Assembly (NCBI RefSeq): GCF_043195105.1
Contig: NZ_JBAFWO010000013.1
Length of the DNA: 64,000 bases
From: NCEH01 sp002257205
GTDB lineage: Bacteria > Pseudomonadota > Alphaproteobacteria > Rhizobiales > Xanthobacteraceae
Direction: 5' to 3' (one strand)
The translations under genes were made by a program, and so were the position numbers. Shown here one piece after another: positions 17,117 through 25,391 of this stretch. Within the stretch, counting starts at the first letter, position 1; each line of letters begins with the position of its first letter. The notes beneath the pieces were generated by a model, which was not told the origin of the DNA, did not search any database, and saw only the letters and a list, made by a program, of their open reading frames with translations.

Positions 17117-18889
17117 ATGAGCAATGAATATATCGGCGTGGTCACCCTCGCCGGGCAGGCCGCCATTGCCGGCAGCATCGGCGGCACACCGCTGAGCCTG
17201 ACCACGGTGCGCGTGGGCGATGGCAACGGCGTGCCCATCACGCCCAACGAGACCATGACCGATTTGGTGCGCCGTGTGGGCGCCGCATATGGCATCGCGG
17301 CCTCGGGGCGCGACCCCGTCAACCCGACCATGTGGCGGATCACGGCGGTGATTCCGGCCGCCGACGGGCCGTTCGACATCCGCGAAATCGGCGTGTTCGA
17401 CGCCGCCGGCACCCTGATCGCGCTGGCGAAGCACCCGTTTGTTGAGAAGCGCTCGCCGGCACAGGGCAATGCGGTGGAGCTAACCACGGATATCGTGTTC
17501 CCGATCTCCGACACGGCGCAGATCACCATCAATTTGCTGCCGGACGTGGCGGTGCACATCGGGCAGATGCTGCGCGCGCCGTTCCTGGTGGCGGACAGCG
17601 CCACCACCACGGCGCCGCCGGCCTCTCCCGCCCTCGGCGCGACCTATGTCATCCCCACCGGAGCCACCGGTGCATGGGCGGGCGCGGACCTCACGAACCG
17701 TCTGGCCCAATGGACCGGCGAGGTGTGGGCCGCCGTCGACGTGCCTGCGGGGCATCTCGTCGTGGCCGGCGACAAGGGCCTCTCCGATCCGTCGCGCTAT
17801 CTCTCACGCACCGCCGCGGGATGGGGGCCGGAACTGCCGGTCGCGATCCGCGCCGGCGTCTGGAATTACGTCGCGGCGGGTGGCACAGCGTCCGCGCTGA
17901 CGATCGCCCTCAGCCCTGCGATCGCGGCCTATTCGGAAATCCTCGGCACCCCGTTGAGAGTGATGATTTCCGCCGAGAATGCAGGGCCGGCGACGTTAAA
18001 TGTCAACGGCATCGGAGCGCAGCCAATAAAGACGATGCGCGGTGCCACCCTCAACCGTGGCGATCTTCCCGCAGGTGCGATCGTCACCGTCATTTGGGCG
18101 GGCAGCGCGTTCCTCCTGTCGGGCGTTGCATACCAAGACATCCGCATCAAACTCACCGGCGACGCGACGGTCTATGTCAGCAACGCGGGATCCGATTCGA
18201 CGGGCGACGGCAGCGCCGCGCACCCTTGGGCCACCATCGAGCATGCCTATAATCAGGTGCGGCGGCTCTACGACACGGCGGGCTACCAGGTGACGATCTC
18301 ATGCGCGCCCGGCACGTATGCGGGCGGCACGCTCACTGGACCGCTGCCAGGGCTCGGCATGGTCTATATTTTGGGGTCGGGCAGCTCGCCTTCCGACGTC
18401 GTTATTGGGCCGCTTTCGGTACAGACCGGTGCCTATGTGCGCTTCGACCGGGTCCGGCATAGTGCTCCAACGTCGGCGGGTGTATCGGCCTATTCCAGTA
18501 ATGTCTATTTCATGGATGTGGATTTCGGCCCCTGTCTGTATTCTCAGGTGCAGGCCTATGGTGGCAGTTTTGTACTCTTCCAGAGCGGGTACCGGATTTC
18601 CTCCGGAGGGCAGAACCACATTTATGCATCCGGCCGGTCTTATATCTCCTATGCGACACCCGGCCCGATCCCTGTAGCGATTACTGGCACCCCATCCTTC
18701 ACGGATCAGTTCGCCTGGGCGGACAGCATGTCGACCATCACAGCGATGTCGGCGGTGTTTTCCGGCGCCTCTACCGGCAAGCGCCACACCATCGACCAGA
18801 ACAGCCTGTGCGTCACCGGCGGTGGTGGCGTGAACTTCTTCCCCGGCTCGGTGGCCGGGGCCGTCAGCAATGACGCCGTGTTTATCTGA
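17117..18889 (+). CDS. Tail fibre with beta-helix receptor-binding domain
   Basis: A 590-residue tail fibre. Residues 1-140 are the P2 gpH-type N-terminal attachment domain (phage tail-collar fibre family: RITAVIPAADGPFDIREIGVFDAAGTLIALAKHP). Residues about 150-220 look like a DUF2793-type module. The C-terminal 230 residues (VYVSNAGSDSTGDGSAAHPWATIEHA onward) resemble a right-handed parallel beta-helix of the pectate-lyase type, probably the receptor-binding part. It follows gpI as in P2. Confidence 0.88.
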   Translation: MSNEYIGVVTLAGQAAIAGSIGGTPLSLTTVRVGDGNGVPITPNETMTDLVRRVGAAYGIAASGRDPVNPTMWRITAVIPAADGPFDIREIGVFDAAGTLIALAKHPFVEKRSPAQGNAVELTTDIVFPISDTAQITINLLPDVAVHIGQMLRAPFLVADSATTTAPPASPALGATYVIPTGATGAWAGADLTNRLAQWTGEVWAAVDVPAGHLVVAGDKGLSDPSRYLSRTAAGWGPELPVAIRAGVWNYVAAGGTASALTIALSPAIAAYSEILGTPLRVMISAENAGPATLNVNGIGAQPIKTMRGATLNRGDLPAGAIVTVIWAGSAFLLSGVAYQDIRIKLTGDATVYVSNAGSDSTGDGSAAHPWATIEHAYNQVRRLYDTAGYQVTISCAPGTYAGGTLTGPLPGLGMVYILGSGSSPSDVVIGPLSVQTGAYVRFDRVRHSAPTSAGVSAYSSNVYFMDVDFGPCLYSQVQAYGGSFVLFQSGYRISSGGQNHIYASGRSYISYATPGPIPVAITGTPSFTDQFAWADSMSTITAMSAVFSGASTGKRHTIDQNSLCVTGGGGVNFFPGSVAGAVSNDAVFI

Positions 18890-18906
18890 TTTTCGGGGGT
18901 AGGGTG

Positions 18907-19473
18907 ATGATGTACAACCCGCGCGATTGGTATTGGCTGGGTGCAGACGGCCGTCTCTATTCCTCGGCGGCGGGCAGCGTCGTCGCGTTGGACACCCCCG
19001 CCTATCTGGCCTGGATCGCCGCTGGAAACGTCGCGACGCGCTGGCCGCGAGACGAGGCCGGCGCGCAGACGGATGCGGCCTTGCGGGATGTGTTGGCGCC
19101 CTACGGCCTCTCTCTATCCCCCACCGCAGCCTTGCTCGCCCACGCGGCACAGCGCCGGTGGGAAATCGAGACCGGCGGGATCGAGGTAGCGGGCCAAATG
19201 ATCCGCACGGATGAGCAGTCACAGGCCAAAATCTCCGGCGCCTGTGTGCTCCTGTCCAACGATCCCGACGTGGCCAGCATCGACTGGGAAGCCCAGCCCG
19301 GCACGTGGGTGACCCTCGATCGCGCCACCATGATTTCCATCGGCGTCGCTGTCGGCCGGCATGTGCAGCGCTGTTTCTCCGCCCTGCGCCAGATTCAGGG
19401 GGAGATCACCGCCGAAAACATCACCACGACCGGCGCGATCGACGCGGCATTCGCGGCCGCGCTCGCCCCCTGA
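18907..19473 (+). CDS. Tail fibre accessory protein with DUF4376-like domain
   Basis: A 188-residue protein. The second half (AQRRWEIETGGIEVAGQMIRTDEQSQAKISGA ... ATMISIGVAVGRHVQRCFSAL) is a DUF4376 domain, usual in proteins encoded next to tail fibres. The N-terminal half resembles tail-fibre tip or assembly proteins (WYWLGADGRLYSSAAG). A GTG at 18904 is another in-frame start. It ends just before a terminator. Confidence 0.78.
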   Translation: MMYNPRDWYWLGADGRLYSSAAGSVVALDTPAYLAWIAAGNVATRWPRDEAGAQTDAALRDVLAPYGLSLSPTAALLAHAAQRRWEIETGGIEVAGQMIRTDEQSQAKISGACVLLSNDPDVASIDWEAQPGTWVTLDRATMISIGVAVGRHVQRCFSALRQIQGEITAENITTTGAIDAAFAAALAP

Positions 19474-19510
19474 GGTTCCCCTCTCACCGCCCTTCACCTT
19501 CTCCCCACAT

Positions 19511-19533
19511 GGGCGCCTTCGGGCGCCTTTTTT
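19511..19533 (+). terminator. Rho-independent terminator after tail fibre genes
   Basis: The stem GGCGCC-TTCG-GGCGCC with a tetraloop is followed by six T. It separates the baseplate/fibre genes from the sheath/tube genes. Confidence 0.85.
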
Positions 19534-19548
19534 GTTGGAGCCAAGCCC

Positions 19549-21201
19549 ATGGCCGATATCGCTTTTCATCATGGCTCGCGCGTCAACGAGAGCGCCGAAA
19601 CCCCGGTCCTCTTCCGCACCGACCAGAGCGCCGTCATCATCCTCTACGGCACCGCACCGGACGCGGATGAAACCGCATGGCCTTATGACGAACCGGTGCT
19701 GCTGAAGGGCACGCCCTCCGCCGCCACCAGCCTCGGCGCCGCCGGCACGCTTAAAAACGCCATCGACGGCATTTTCGACCAGTGGAAACCCTATGTGTTC
19801 GTGGTGCGGATCGAGCAGGGCGCGAACGCCGCCGAGACCATGTCCAACCTGGTCGGCGACCAGGCGGCCATGACCGGGGTGTGGGCGGCGCTGAAGTGCG
19901 AGAGCAAGTTCGGCCTCGTTCCCACCATCGCGCAGATCGACGGTTTCACGGCCGGCGGCTCCTCAACCGGCATCGCCTCCATCTCCATGACCAACCAGGG
20001 GGATGGCTACCAGTCTGCGCCCGTGGTTTCGGTCTCCGGCGGCACCGGCGGCGTGTTCGAAGCCATTTTCGAGGATGGCAAGATCACCGGCGTCAAGGTC
20101 CTGCGGGGCGGCTCCGGCTATGTCAATCCGGTGGTGACGCTCACGGGCGGGGGGCGCGGCGCAACGGCGACCGCCTCGGTGGCGAGCGGCGCCGTCACAG
20201 CGATCGCGGTGACCGCGGGTGGCGCGGGCTATGTGACGCCGCCGGCGGTGACCCTGACCGGCGCGGGCACCGGCGCCACCGCGGTCGCCGTGCTCACGGA
20301 CGGCGTCGTCACCGCGATCACCGTCACCAATGGCGGCTCCGGCTATTCTGCCGCGCCCACGGTCGCCATTGCCGGCGGCGCAGGCGCCGCAGCGACCGCC
20401 CATGTGGGGCCGGTGATCGGCCCCGCGCTGGCGGAACTCGACGCCGTGCTCTCGCGCATCGAGGCCGTCTCGTTCGTGGATGCGACCGACACGACGGATG
20501 AGGACGCGGTGCAGATGCGCCAGCTCCTGAATTCCCAGCGCATCTATCTGATCGATCCCAAGAGCATGGTGTGGGACACGCTCGCCAACGCCTATGTGCC
20601 CCGGCCCTCAGGCTGCCGTTTCGCGGGCGTGCAATGCCTGGTGGACAGCACGCTCGGCTTCTGGTGGTCGGTTTCCAACAAGCCGATCAAGGGTATTTCC
20701 GGCACCACGCGCCCGGTCTCCTATGGTGCGCAGTCGGATTATCTGAACGAGCGCGCGGTCAATTCGATCATCAATCTCAACGGCGAAGGGTTTCGCACAT
20801 GGGGAAACCGGGTCACGACCGGCGATGATCTCTGGAAATTCCTGCCCGTCCGCCGCACGGCCGACCAGATCAACAAGGCGATCCGCAAAGCCTATCTCGA
20901 ATTCGTCGACAAGCCGTTCAGTAAGGCCAATCTGAAGTTCATGATCGAGAGCGGCCGCGCCTTCATGGCGCAATTGGTCGCGGAAGGCGCGATCCTCGGC
21001 GGCGATGTTTGGCTGCCGCTCGATCTCAACTCCAACGAGGAGATGGCGCAGGGCCGGATCACCCTGGCGGTGAAATTCGAGCCGCCGGCGCCGATGGAAG
21101 ATATCCGCATCATCGCCCACCGCGACATCACCTATTACGCGGTGCTGCGCGACAGCGTGCTCACCGAGATTTCGTCCGGCTCGCTCTCCGCCGCCGCCTG
21201 A
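19549..21201 (+). CDS. Contractile tail sheath protein with GGSGY-repeat insertion
   Basis: A 550-residue P2 FI-like sheath protein. The N-terminal region (residues 1-130) and the C-terminal region (LNSQRIYLIDPKSMVW ... VSNKPIKGISGTTRPVSY ... INLNGEGFRTWGNRVT) are recognisable sheath parts; P2 sheath is about 396 residues. Between them, residues about 145-285 carry four copies of a 37-38-residue glycine-rich unit centred on GDGY/GGSGY/GGAGY/GGSGY. This insertion is probably a beta-solenoid exposed on the outer tail surface. Confidence 0.93.
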   Translation: MADIAFHHGSRVNESAETPVLFRTDQSAVIILYGTAPDADETAWPYDEPVLLKGTPSAATSLGAAGTLKNAIDGIFDQWKPYVFVVRIEQGANAAETMSNLVGDQAAMTGVWAALKCESKFGLVPTIAQIDGFTAGGSSTGIASISMTNQGDGYQSAPVVSVSGGTGGVFEAIFEDGKITGVKVLRGGSGYVNPVVTLTGGGRGATATASVASGAVTAIAVTAGGAGYVTPPAVTLTGAGTGATAVAVLTDGVVTAITVTNGGSGYSAAPTVAIAGGAGAAATAHVGPVIGPALAELDAVLSRIEAVSFVDATDTTDEDAVQMRQLLNSQRIYLIDPKSMVWDTLANAYVPRPSGCRFAGVQCLVDSTLGFWWSVSNKPIKGISGTTRPVSYGAQSDYLNERAVNSIINLNGEGFRTWGNRVTTGDDLWKFLPVRRTADQINKAIRKAYLEFVDKPFSKANLKFMIESGRAFMAQLVAEGAILGGDVWLPLDLNSNEEMAQGRITLAVKFEPPAPMEDIRIIAHRDITYYAVLRDSVLTEISSGSLSAAA

Positions 21202-21267
21202 TCGCCCGCCATCTTCCGCGTGGTGCGCCGCCGCGCGGACCCTCCCATCTGATCGAGGATCCCCGCC

Positions 21268-21774
21268 ATGAAAGAGACCCCCGCCTATATCCTGCGCAAC
21301 TGCACCATTTGGGCCGATCGCGATAGCAAGGTCGGCCAGGCCTCGGAGATCACCATCCCTGAGATGAAGGTGCTGATCGAGGATTTCCGCAACGCCGGCA
21401 TGCCCAAGCCGCGCGGCGTCAACCTCGGCTACGAGAAGCCGATTCTCGGCTTCAAGTTCACCGCCTTCGACCCCGCCACCATCCGCCTGTTCGGCCTCTA
21501 TCCCGGCGTCGAGAAGGAATTCATGGCGACGGGCGCCTTCGTGGATGAAGACACGACCACCCATTCTGGCGTGCTCTATGCGCGCGGCAAGCTGGTGTCG
21601 GTCACGCCCGGAACCTGGAAGCCGGGCGAGAAGAACGAACCGGAATATTCCGTCGACGTGAACAGCTTCAAATTGGAAATGGACGGGCAGCCGCTGGTCG
21701 AGATGACCGACTTCGACGTGCTGGTGGGCGGCGTGAGCCAATACGCGTCGATCCGGGCCGCGATGCTGCTGTGA
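21268..21774 (+). CDS. Tail tube protein FII-like
   Basis: A 168-residue major tail tube protein, close in length to P2 FII (172). It matches the family through VGQASEITIPEMKVLIEDFRNAGMPKP and SVDVNSFKLEMDGQPLVEMTDFDVLVGG. It directly follows the sheath gene as in P2. Confidence 0.93.
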   Translation: MKETPAYILRNCTIWADRDSKVGQASEITIPEMKVLIEDFRNAGMPKPRGVNLGYEKPILGFKFTAFDPATIRLFGLYPGVEKEFMATGAFVDEDTTTHSGVLYARGKLVSVTPGTWKPGEKNEPEYSVDVNSFKLEMDGQPLVEMTDFDVLVGGVSQYASIRAAMLL

Positions 21775-21814
21775 GGAGATGGCCCTCATTAAAAATGAGG
21801 GTCATTTGGGAGCC

Positions 21815-21967
21815 TTACTTGGGCAGGTAACCGCGCTCGCGCAGCCAGTCGGTGAGGATCTTCTCGATCAGTGACGACACAGATCGAACATCCTCCTTGG
21901 CGGCCTTTTCAAGCGCCGCTTTCGTTTCCGGTTGGACGCGCACGCCCAATGAAGGAGTTTTTCCCAT
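21815..21967 (-). CDS. Small ribbon-helix-helix (Arc-like) regulator
   Basis: A 50-residue reading frame on the minus strand: MGKTPSLGVRVQPETKAALE, then a helix AAKEDVRSVSSLIEKILTDW. The beta strand VRV followed by two helices is the Arc/MetJ ribbon-helix-helix pattern; such dimers bind palindromic operators. It opposes the surrounding tail operon, and its start lies 6 bp from a perfect 12-bp inverted repeat, so it probably represses itself and the divergent gene at 22102. Confidence 0.75.
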   Translation of the reverse strand: MGKTPSLGVRVQPETKAALEKAAKEDVRSVSSLIEKILTDWLRERGYLPK

Positions 21968-21972
21968 ACCCA

Positions 21973-22020
21973 CATTTACCTACATTGACGTTGACAGGAT
22001 ATGTGCATTGTAGGTAAATG
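21973..22020. promoter_or_regulatory. Divergent promoter/operator with 12-bp inverted repeat
   Basis: CATTTACCTACA (21973-21984) and its exact reverse complement TGTAGGTAAATG (22009-22020) flank a plus-strand TTGACA (21991-21996). A 17-bp spacer then leads to GTAAAT (22014-22019) inside the right arm. This is a likely operator for the adjacent ribbon-helix-helix protein covering the -10 box of the 22102 gene. Confidence 0.7.
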
Positions 22021-22044
22021 AAGGAAGCTTCGCAACAAAGAAGC

Positions 22045-22079
22045 GGCCCGGCTGGAAGCGGGAACTTCCATACCGGGCC
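22045..22079 (+). promoter_or_regulatory. Strong hairpin in the leader of the 22102 gene
   Basis: GGCCCGG (22045-22051) pairs with CCGGGCC (22073-22079), and TGGAAG (22053-22058) pairs with CTTCCA (22065-22070), around a CGGGAA loop. No T-run follows, so it is not a classic terminator. It lies between the divergent promoter and the start at 22102 and could control read-through or translation. Confidence 0.6.
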
Positions 22080-22101
22080 TCACCCCGCCACGGAGATCGC
22101 C

Positions 22102-22566
22102 ATGGCCCAGGCTGACACTGTTCATACCACACAATGCCCCCTTCTGCCTGTGATACAGGAGGTGCGTGCTCTCAGCGCGGCATGGGACCGCGCCCTTGTC
22201 CGACGGTCACGGGCGGGACACGCGGCGCAAATTGCCATCGACGCCCAGATGGAAGCGATAAGCGATGTGCAGGATTGCCTCGTCGCCCGAGCCTCTCAGC
22301 TTCTTCCCGAGAGCGCGGTTGGCGCCATGTTTCATATCCATCTGATCTCCTATCTGGCGGAACTGGTCGAAGACCGCATTCCGCAAGACTCGGAACGCGA
22401 GCAGGAAGCGTTGGAGATGATCAAGCGCATCAAAACCATGTGCTACGCGGTGCGCACCTATATCGAGCACACGAGCGGCGCCCGTGCCGAGGATGCGCTT
22501 GGCGAATATTACATGGCACGTGAACTCGATCCACACGTGCTCGTCGAGGGCGCACTGGCAGCCTGA
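22102..22566 (+). CDS. Hypothetical phage accessory protein
   Basis: A 154-residue protein, largely alpha-helical, no family recognised. ATG 22102 is chosen for its GGAG ribosome binding site. A longer frame opens at ATG 22018 inside the operator palindrome, but that would translate through the leader hairpin. Together with the ribbon-helix-helix gene, the antirepressor at 22829 and the zinc-ribbon gene at 23786 it forms a cassette inserted between tube and minor tail genes. Confidence 0.6.
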   Translation: MAQADTVHTTQCPLLPVIQEVRALSAAWDRALVRRSRAGHAAQIAIDAQMEAISDVQDCLVARASQLLPESAVGAMFHIHLISYLAELVEDRIPQDSEREQEALEMIKRIKTMCYAVRTYIEHTSGARAEDALGEYYMARELDPHVLVEGALAA

Positions 22567-22828
22567 TCCGGAGCCATTCTTCGTTGTTTTCCGGTTCTGG
22601 CGGGTTGACATCCTGTTTTTTCACTGCAATCTCAAGGTCATCAGAGCAACGACTCGGCCGCCTTCGTGCGCCCCACAGTACGTTTGCTAATCCCGATCAA
22701 GATTTCGACCACTCGAATTTCCCACCGCCAGGGGAATGACGCGATCCCGAGCTTCATGGGCTCCGGCGGTCGTGCGCGACCACCTGCGCGTCCAGGTCTT
22801 GGCGGGCCGGACGCCCATGGAGACTGAT

Positions 22829-23761
22829 ATGCCTAACATGAATGCCTGCAACACTCTCACCCCCTTTCAGTTTGAGGATTCCGAGGTGCGGCTCATCGAC
22901 CGCAACGGCGAGCCGTGGTTCGTCCTGGCCGACGTGTGCCGGGTGCTGGAGCACAGCAATCCGAGCCAGGCCGCTACCCGCCTTGACGACGATGAAAAAA
23001 TGACCCTCACGGATACCCTAAACATTAGTGAGGGTATCGCCCCTCAGGTCCAGGCGCTCACCATCATCAACGAATCGGGGCTCTACAGCCTCGTGCTCAC
23101 CAGCCGGAAGCCGGCGGCCAAGCGGTTCAAGAAATGGGTGACGGCAGAGGTGCTGCCCACCCTGCGCCGCACCGGGGTCTATGTGATGGGGGCGGAGGCC
23201 GAGGATCTGCCCGCGCTCGCCGACGGCAAATTGTGGGGCGTGCGTGTCGCCAAGGTGAATGCGGCGGCGCGCATGCTCTCCGCCGCCGAGAAGCTCTTTG
23301 GACCTGAGGCGGCGCGCGGTCTCTGGGAGATGGAACCGGACCTGCCGAAAGTCAGCCATCTGCGGCCCGGCCTCATGGCCGGCACGGCGCAGGACGATCC
23401 GGTTGGATGTTTTCGGCATCTCATGCGGACGGCCGCCGCTCCCGGCCGCGATGTGGGAAACCTGCTCCAACTCGCCATCAGCGACAGCGTGGCGGAAAAG
23501 GCCCTTCCGGCCTTCGGCCTCAGGCTCGGGCCGATGGAAGCGCGGGATACGGTCGCGATCGCGAACGCCCATTCCTTCCTCGCCCAATGCTTCGTGGAGA
23601 CGCAATGGATCGGCGCATGGCCCATCGCCCTGGCGCAGCTGCCCGGCGCCCGCGCCTCTACGGGCGCGGTCACCTTCGGCAAATGTCAAAGCCGTTCAGT
23701 CCTGATCCCCCGCCGCGTGGTGCTCGACCTTCTGCATGGGCAGCGCGTCGGGTTGATGTGA
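22829..23761 (+). CDS. Phage antirepressor, BRO-N type
   Basis: A 310-residue protein. Residues about 8-115 form a BRO-N domain: FEDSEVRLIDRNGEPWFVLADVCRVLEHSNPSQAATRL, then GLYSLVLTSRKPAAKRFKKWVTAEVLPTLRRTG. The C-terminal part is not a standard antirepressor domain but has conserved-looking helices and a short basic end (SRSVLIPRRVVLDLLHGQR). ATG 22829 follows GGAGAC. It belongs to the cassette inserted in the tail operon and is distinct from the P22-type antirepressor at 1830. Confidence 0.82.
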   Translation: MPNMNACNTLTPFQFEDSEVRLIDRNGEPWFVLADVCRVLEHSNPSQAATRLDDDEKMTLTDTLNISEGIAPQVQALTIINESGLYSLVLTSRKPAAKRFKKWVTAEVLPTLRRTGVYVMGAEAEDLPALADGKLWGVRVAKVNAAARMLSAAEKLFGPEAARGLWEMEPDLPKVSHLRPGLMAGTAQDDPVGCFRHLMRTAAAPGRDVGNLLQLAISDSVAEKALPAFGLRLGPMEARDTVAIANAHSFLAQCFVETQWIGAWPIALAQLPGARASTGAVTFGKCQSRSVLIPRRVVLDLLHGQRVGLM

Positions 23762-23785
23762 GGTTGGGGCTTGTGCAGGTTTCGA

Positions 23786-24235
23786 TCAAGTAAGTCTCGG
23801 CGGTGTCTTGTGATCAACCTCAGCTTTAAAATCTTCGAGTGACGGCCAAGTCTTCACATTTCCATAGATCCATGCGTTGACAGATTGATTTTCGTCCACA
23901 ACGTACGGAACTCCCAAATATTGGGATGGAGATGATTTTATGGATAATTCTTTTTCGAAAGAATATCCGCAAAATCGGCAAACACGTGCCGCTCGCTTGA
24001 TTGTTTCGGCGCACTTAGGGCATGTCTTACTGTTTGAAGATGGTGGCGCCTCGACAAGTCGTACTTCCGCGGGCTGCGGCACTTTTTTAGAGGGTAGGGC
24101 CAGCAGGAGAATGATTGCCAACGCTCCGGAGATGAAGAACGCGAGAAAGAACCAGAGTATTGCGCTTCGCCCCCGGCTCGGAGCGATCACGGCGCTCGCA
24201 ATGGCGAGGCCAAACCAGACCAAAAGGAACTCCAC
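23786..24235 (-). CDS. Membrane protein with double-C zinc ribbon
   Basis: A 149-residue protein encoded against the tail operon. Two hydrophobic segments near the N-terminus (VEFLLVWFGLAIASAVIAP and AILWFFLAFFISGALAIILLLAL) form a membrane anchor. A cytoplasmic zinc ribbon CPKC...CRFC follows (residues about 81-100), then a poorly conserved tail. GTG 24235 is chosen because it has a strong GGGAGGGGAAG site and lets the protein start at the membrane segment. AT-richer codon use than neighbours suggests recent acquisition. Confidence 0.65.
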   Translation of the reverse strand: MEFLLVWFGLAIASAVIAPSRGRSAILWFFLAFFISGALAIILLLALPSKKVPQPAEVRLVEAPPSSNSKTCPKCAETIKRAARVCRFCGYSFEKELSIKSSPSQYLGVPYVVDENQSVNAWIYGNVKTWPSLEDFKAEVDHKTPPRLT

Positions 24236-24300
24236 CTTCCCCTCCCTGGGCGAGGTTGCACGATGCAACAGAAGCGTGCCGCAGAGACAGGAGGGTTGCA

Positions 24301-24888
24301 ATGAAGATCGAGATCGAACGCGGCGGGGATTATCTCGCGCGCTATGCCGCCCGCCTGCGGGCTATCGGCGAATATGAAGCGCAGAAGGCCTTGGCTAATG
24401 CCCTGAACCGCGCGGGAACCTCCGCCTTCGGCAAGGTGCGCACGGCGCTGAGCTCCCATCTCGGCATCAAATATTCGTCCCTGGGCCTCACGCGGGCGCT
24501 GCGCAAGAAGGGTGCCTGGATGGATGATCTGGAATTCAAGATCATCGCTACGGGCCGGCATTTCGGCATGATCCATGCGAAGGGCGTCCGCACGGTCAAG
24601 TCGACCCGAATGGTTGCCGGGCGACCCAAGGTGTTTCGCCAGCTTTATGCCTCGGCCTGGAATGTGCCCCGGGCTTATCCCGGAGCCTTCATCGGCAAAG
24701 CGGCGGGTGGACCTCAGATTTTCGTACGCAATGGCGCGGATCGCCTGCCGGTGCGCGTGGTTTGGGGACCATCCGTGCCCACCGAGCTGCTGCGCGAACC
24801 GGCGGTCACGGTCTGGGAAGAAGCCATCGAGGACACTTTGCCGAAGCGCCTCGAACACGAAGTCTCACGTCTTTTCGACAAGCTCTAG
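24301..24888 (+). CDS. Minor tail protein, GpZ-like
   Basis: A 195-residue protein resembling prophage minor tail protein Z: an N-terminal helical YEAQKALANALNRAGTSAFGKVRTALS, later VFRQLYASAWNVPRAYPGAFIG and PTELLREPAV. A strong GGAGGG site precedes ATG 24301. It resumes the tail operon after the accessory cassette. Confidence 0.78.
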   Translation: MKIEIERGGDYLARYAARLRAIGEYEAQKALANALNRAGTSAFGKVRTALSSHLGIKYSSLGLTRALRKKGAWMDDLEFKIIATGRHFGMIHAKGVRTVKSTRMVAGRPKVFRQLYASAWNVPRAYPGAFIGKAAGGPQIFVRNGADRLPVRVVWGPSVPTELLREPAVTVWEEAIEDTLPKRLEHEVSRLFDKL

Positions 24889-24894
24889 GGAAAC

Positions 24895-25299
24895 ATGATG
24901 GCATTCGAGCAATTTGAGGGGTTCAACGGCGGGCAAGGTCCGGCGGCAAGTGCCGCGCCAGTACCTGAACCTCCTGTATTTGAAAATCCATCTGCGCGGT
25001 CCGAGACCGTCCCACTGGAATGGCCTGTGGTTTTCGAGGGGGTCCGATATGCGGCCATTTCGGTGCGCCGGCTGACCGTTGGGGAGGTCGACGCCTATGT
25101 GGCCCTCGCTCGGGAGGCTGGGGAAAAGCCACCGCGCTTCCCCATGTTCGACGTGCCGGACGCCGTTCTCAATCATCTCGACGATGACGACGCGGAACGG
25201 GTCAATGCGGTGATGTTGCGTTTCTTGCCCCGCCGCTTCCGGGTCGGCACGGGGAGCGGGCAATCCCCGGACGGTGGCGCCATTACGCCCTCGATTTGA
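24895..25299 (+). CDS. Tail assembly chaperone, gpE-like
   Basis: A 134-residue protein with a core VFEGVRYAAISVRRLTVGEVDAYVAL typical of tail assembly proteins encoded just before the tape measure in P2-like phages. In P2, gpE is also made as an E+E' fusion by -1 frameshifting. A matching -1-frame extension is present here up to 25388. The chaperone pair keeps the tape measure soluble while the tube polymerises. Confidence 0.82.
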   Translation: MMAFEQFEGFNGGQGPAASAAPVPEPPVFENPSARSETVPLEWPVVFEGVRYAAISVRRLTVGEVDAYVALAREAGEKPPRFPMFDVPDAVLNHLDDDDAERVNAVMLRFLPRRFRVGTGSGQSPDGGAITPSI

Positions 25300-25388
25300 A
25301 GCGCAACGGCTTCACCCTCGCCGAGATCCGCGCGCTCACATTCGCTGAGTTGCTGGTCTGGTGGGCAGAAATTCACGCTCGGGAGTAG
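25188..25388 (+). CDS. E' extension in the -1 frame (programmed frameshift product)
   Basis: The -1 frame relative to the gpE gene is open from 25188 to TAG 25386-25388. It encodes a GpE'-like C-terminus: RWRHYALDLKRNGF followed by TLAEIRALTFAELLVWWAEI. The frame has no good start of its own and ends 3 bp before the tape measure ATG, as in P2 E'. A possible slip site is T-TTC-TTG at 25221-25227 (P2 uses T-TTT-TTG); the exact site is not certain. Confidence 0.7.
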   Translation, partial: RRGTGQCGDVAFLAPPLPGRHGERAIPGRWRHYALDLKRNGFTLAEIRALTFAELLVWWAEIHARE

Positions 25389-25391
25389 AAG

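Noticed and set aside
25110..25130. GGGGAAAAG as the E/E' slip site
   Set aside because: It lies upstream of a -1-frame TGA at 25185-25187, so a slip there would terminate before the E' part.
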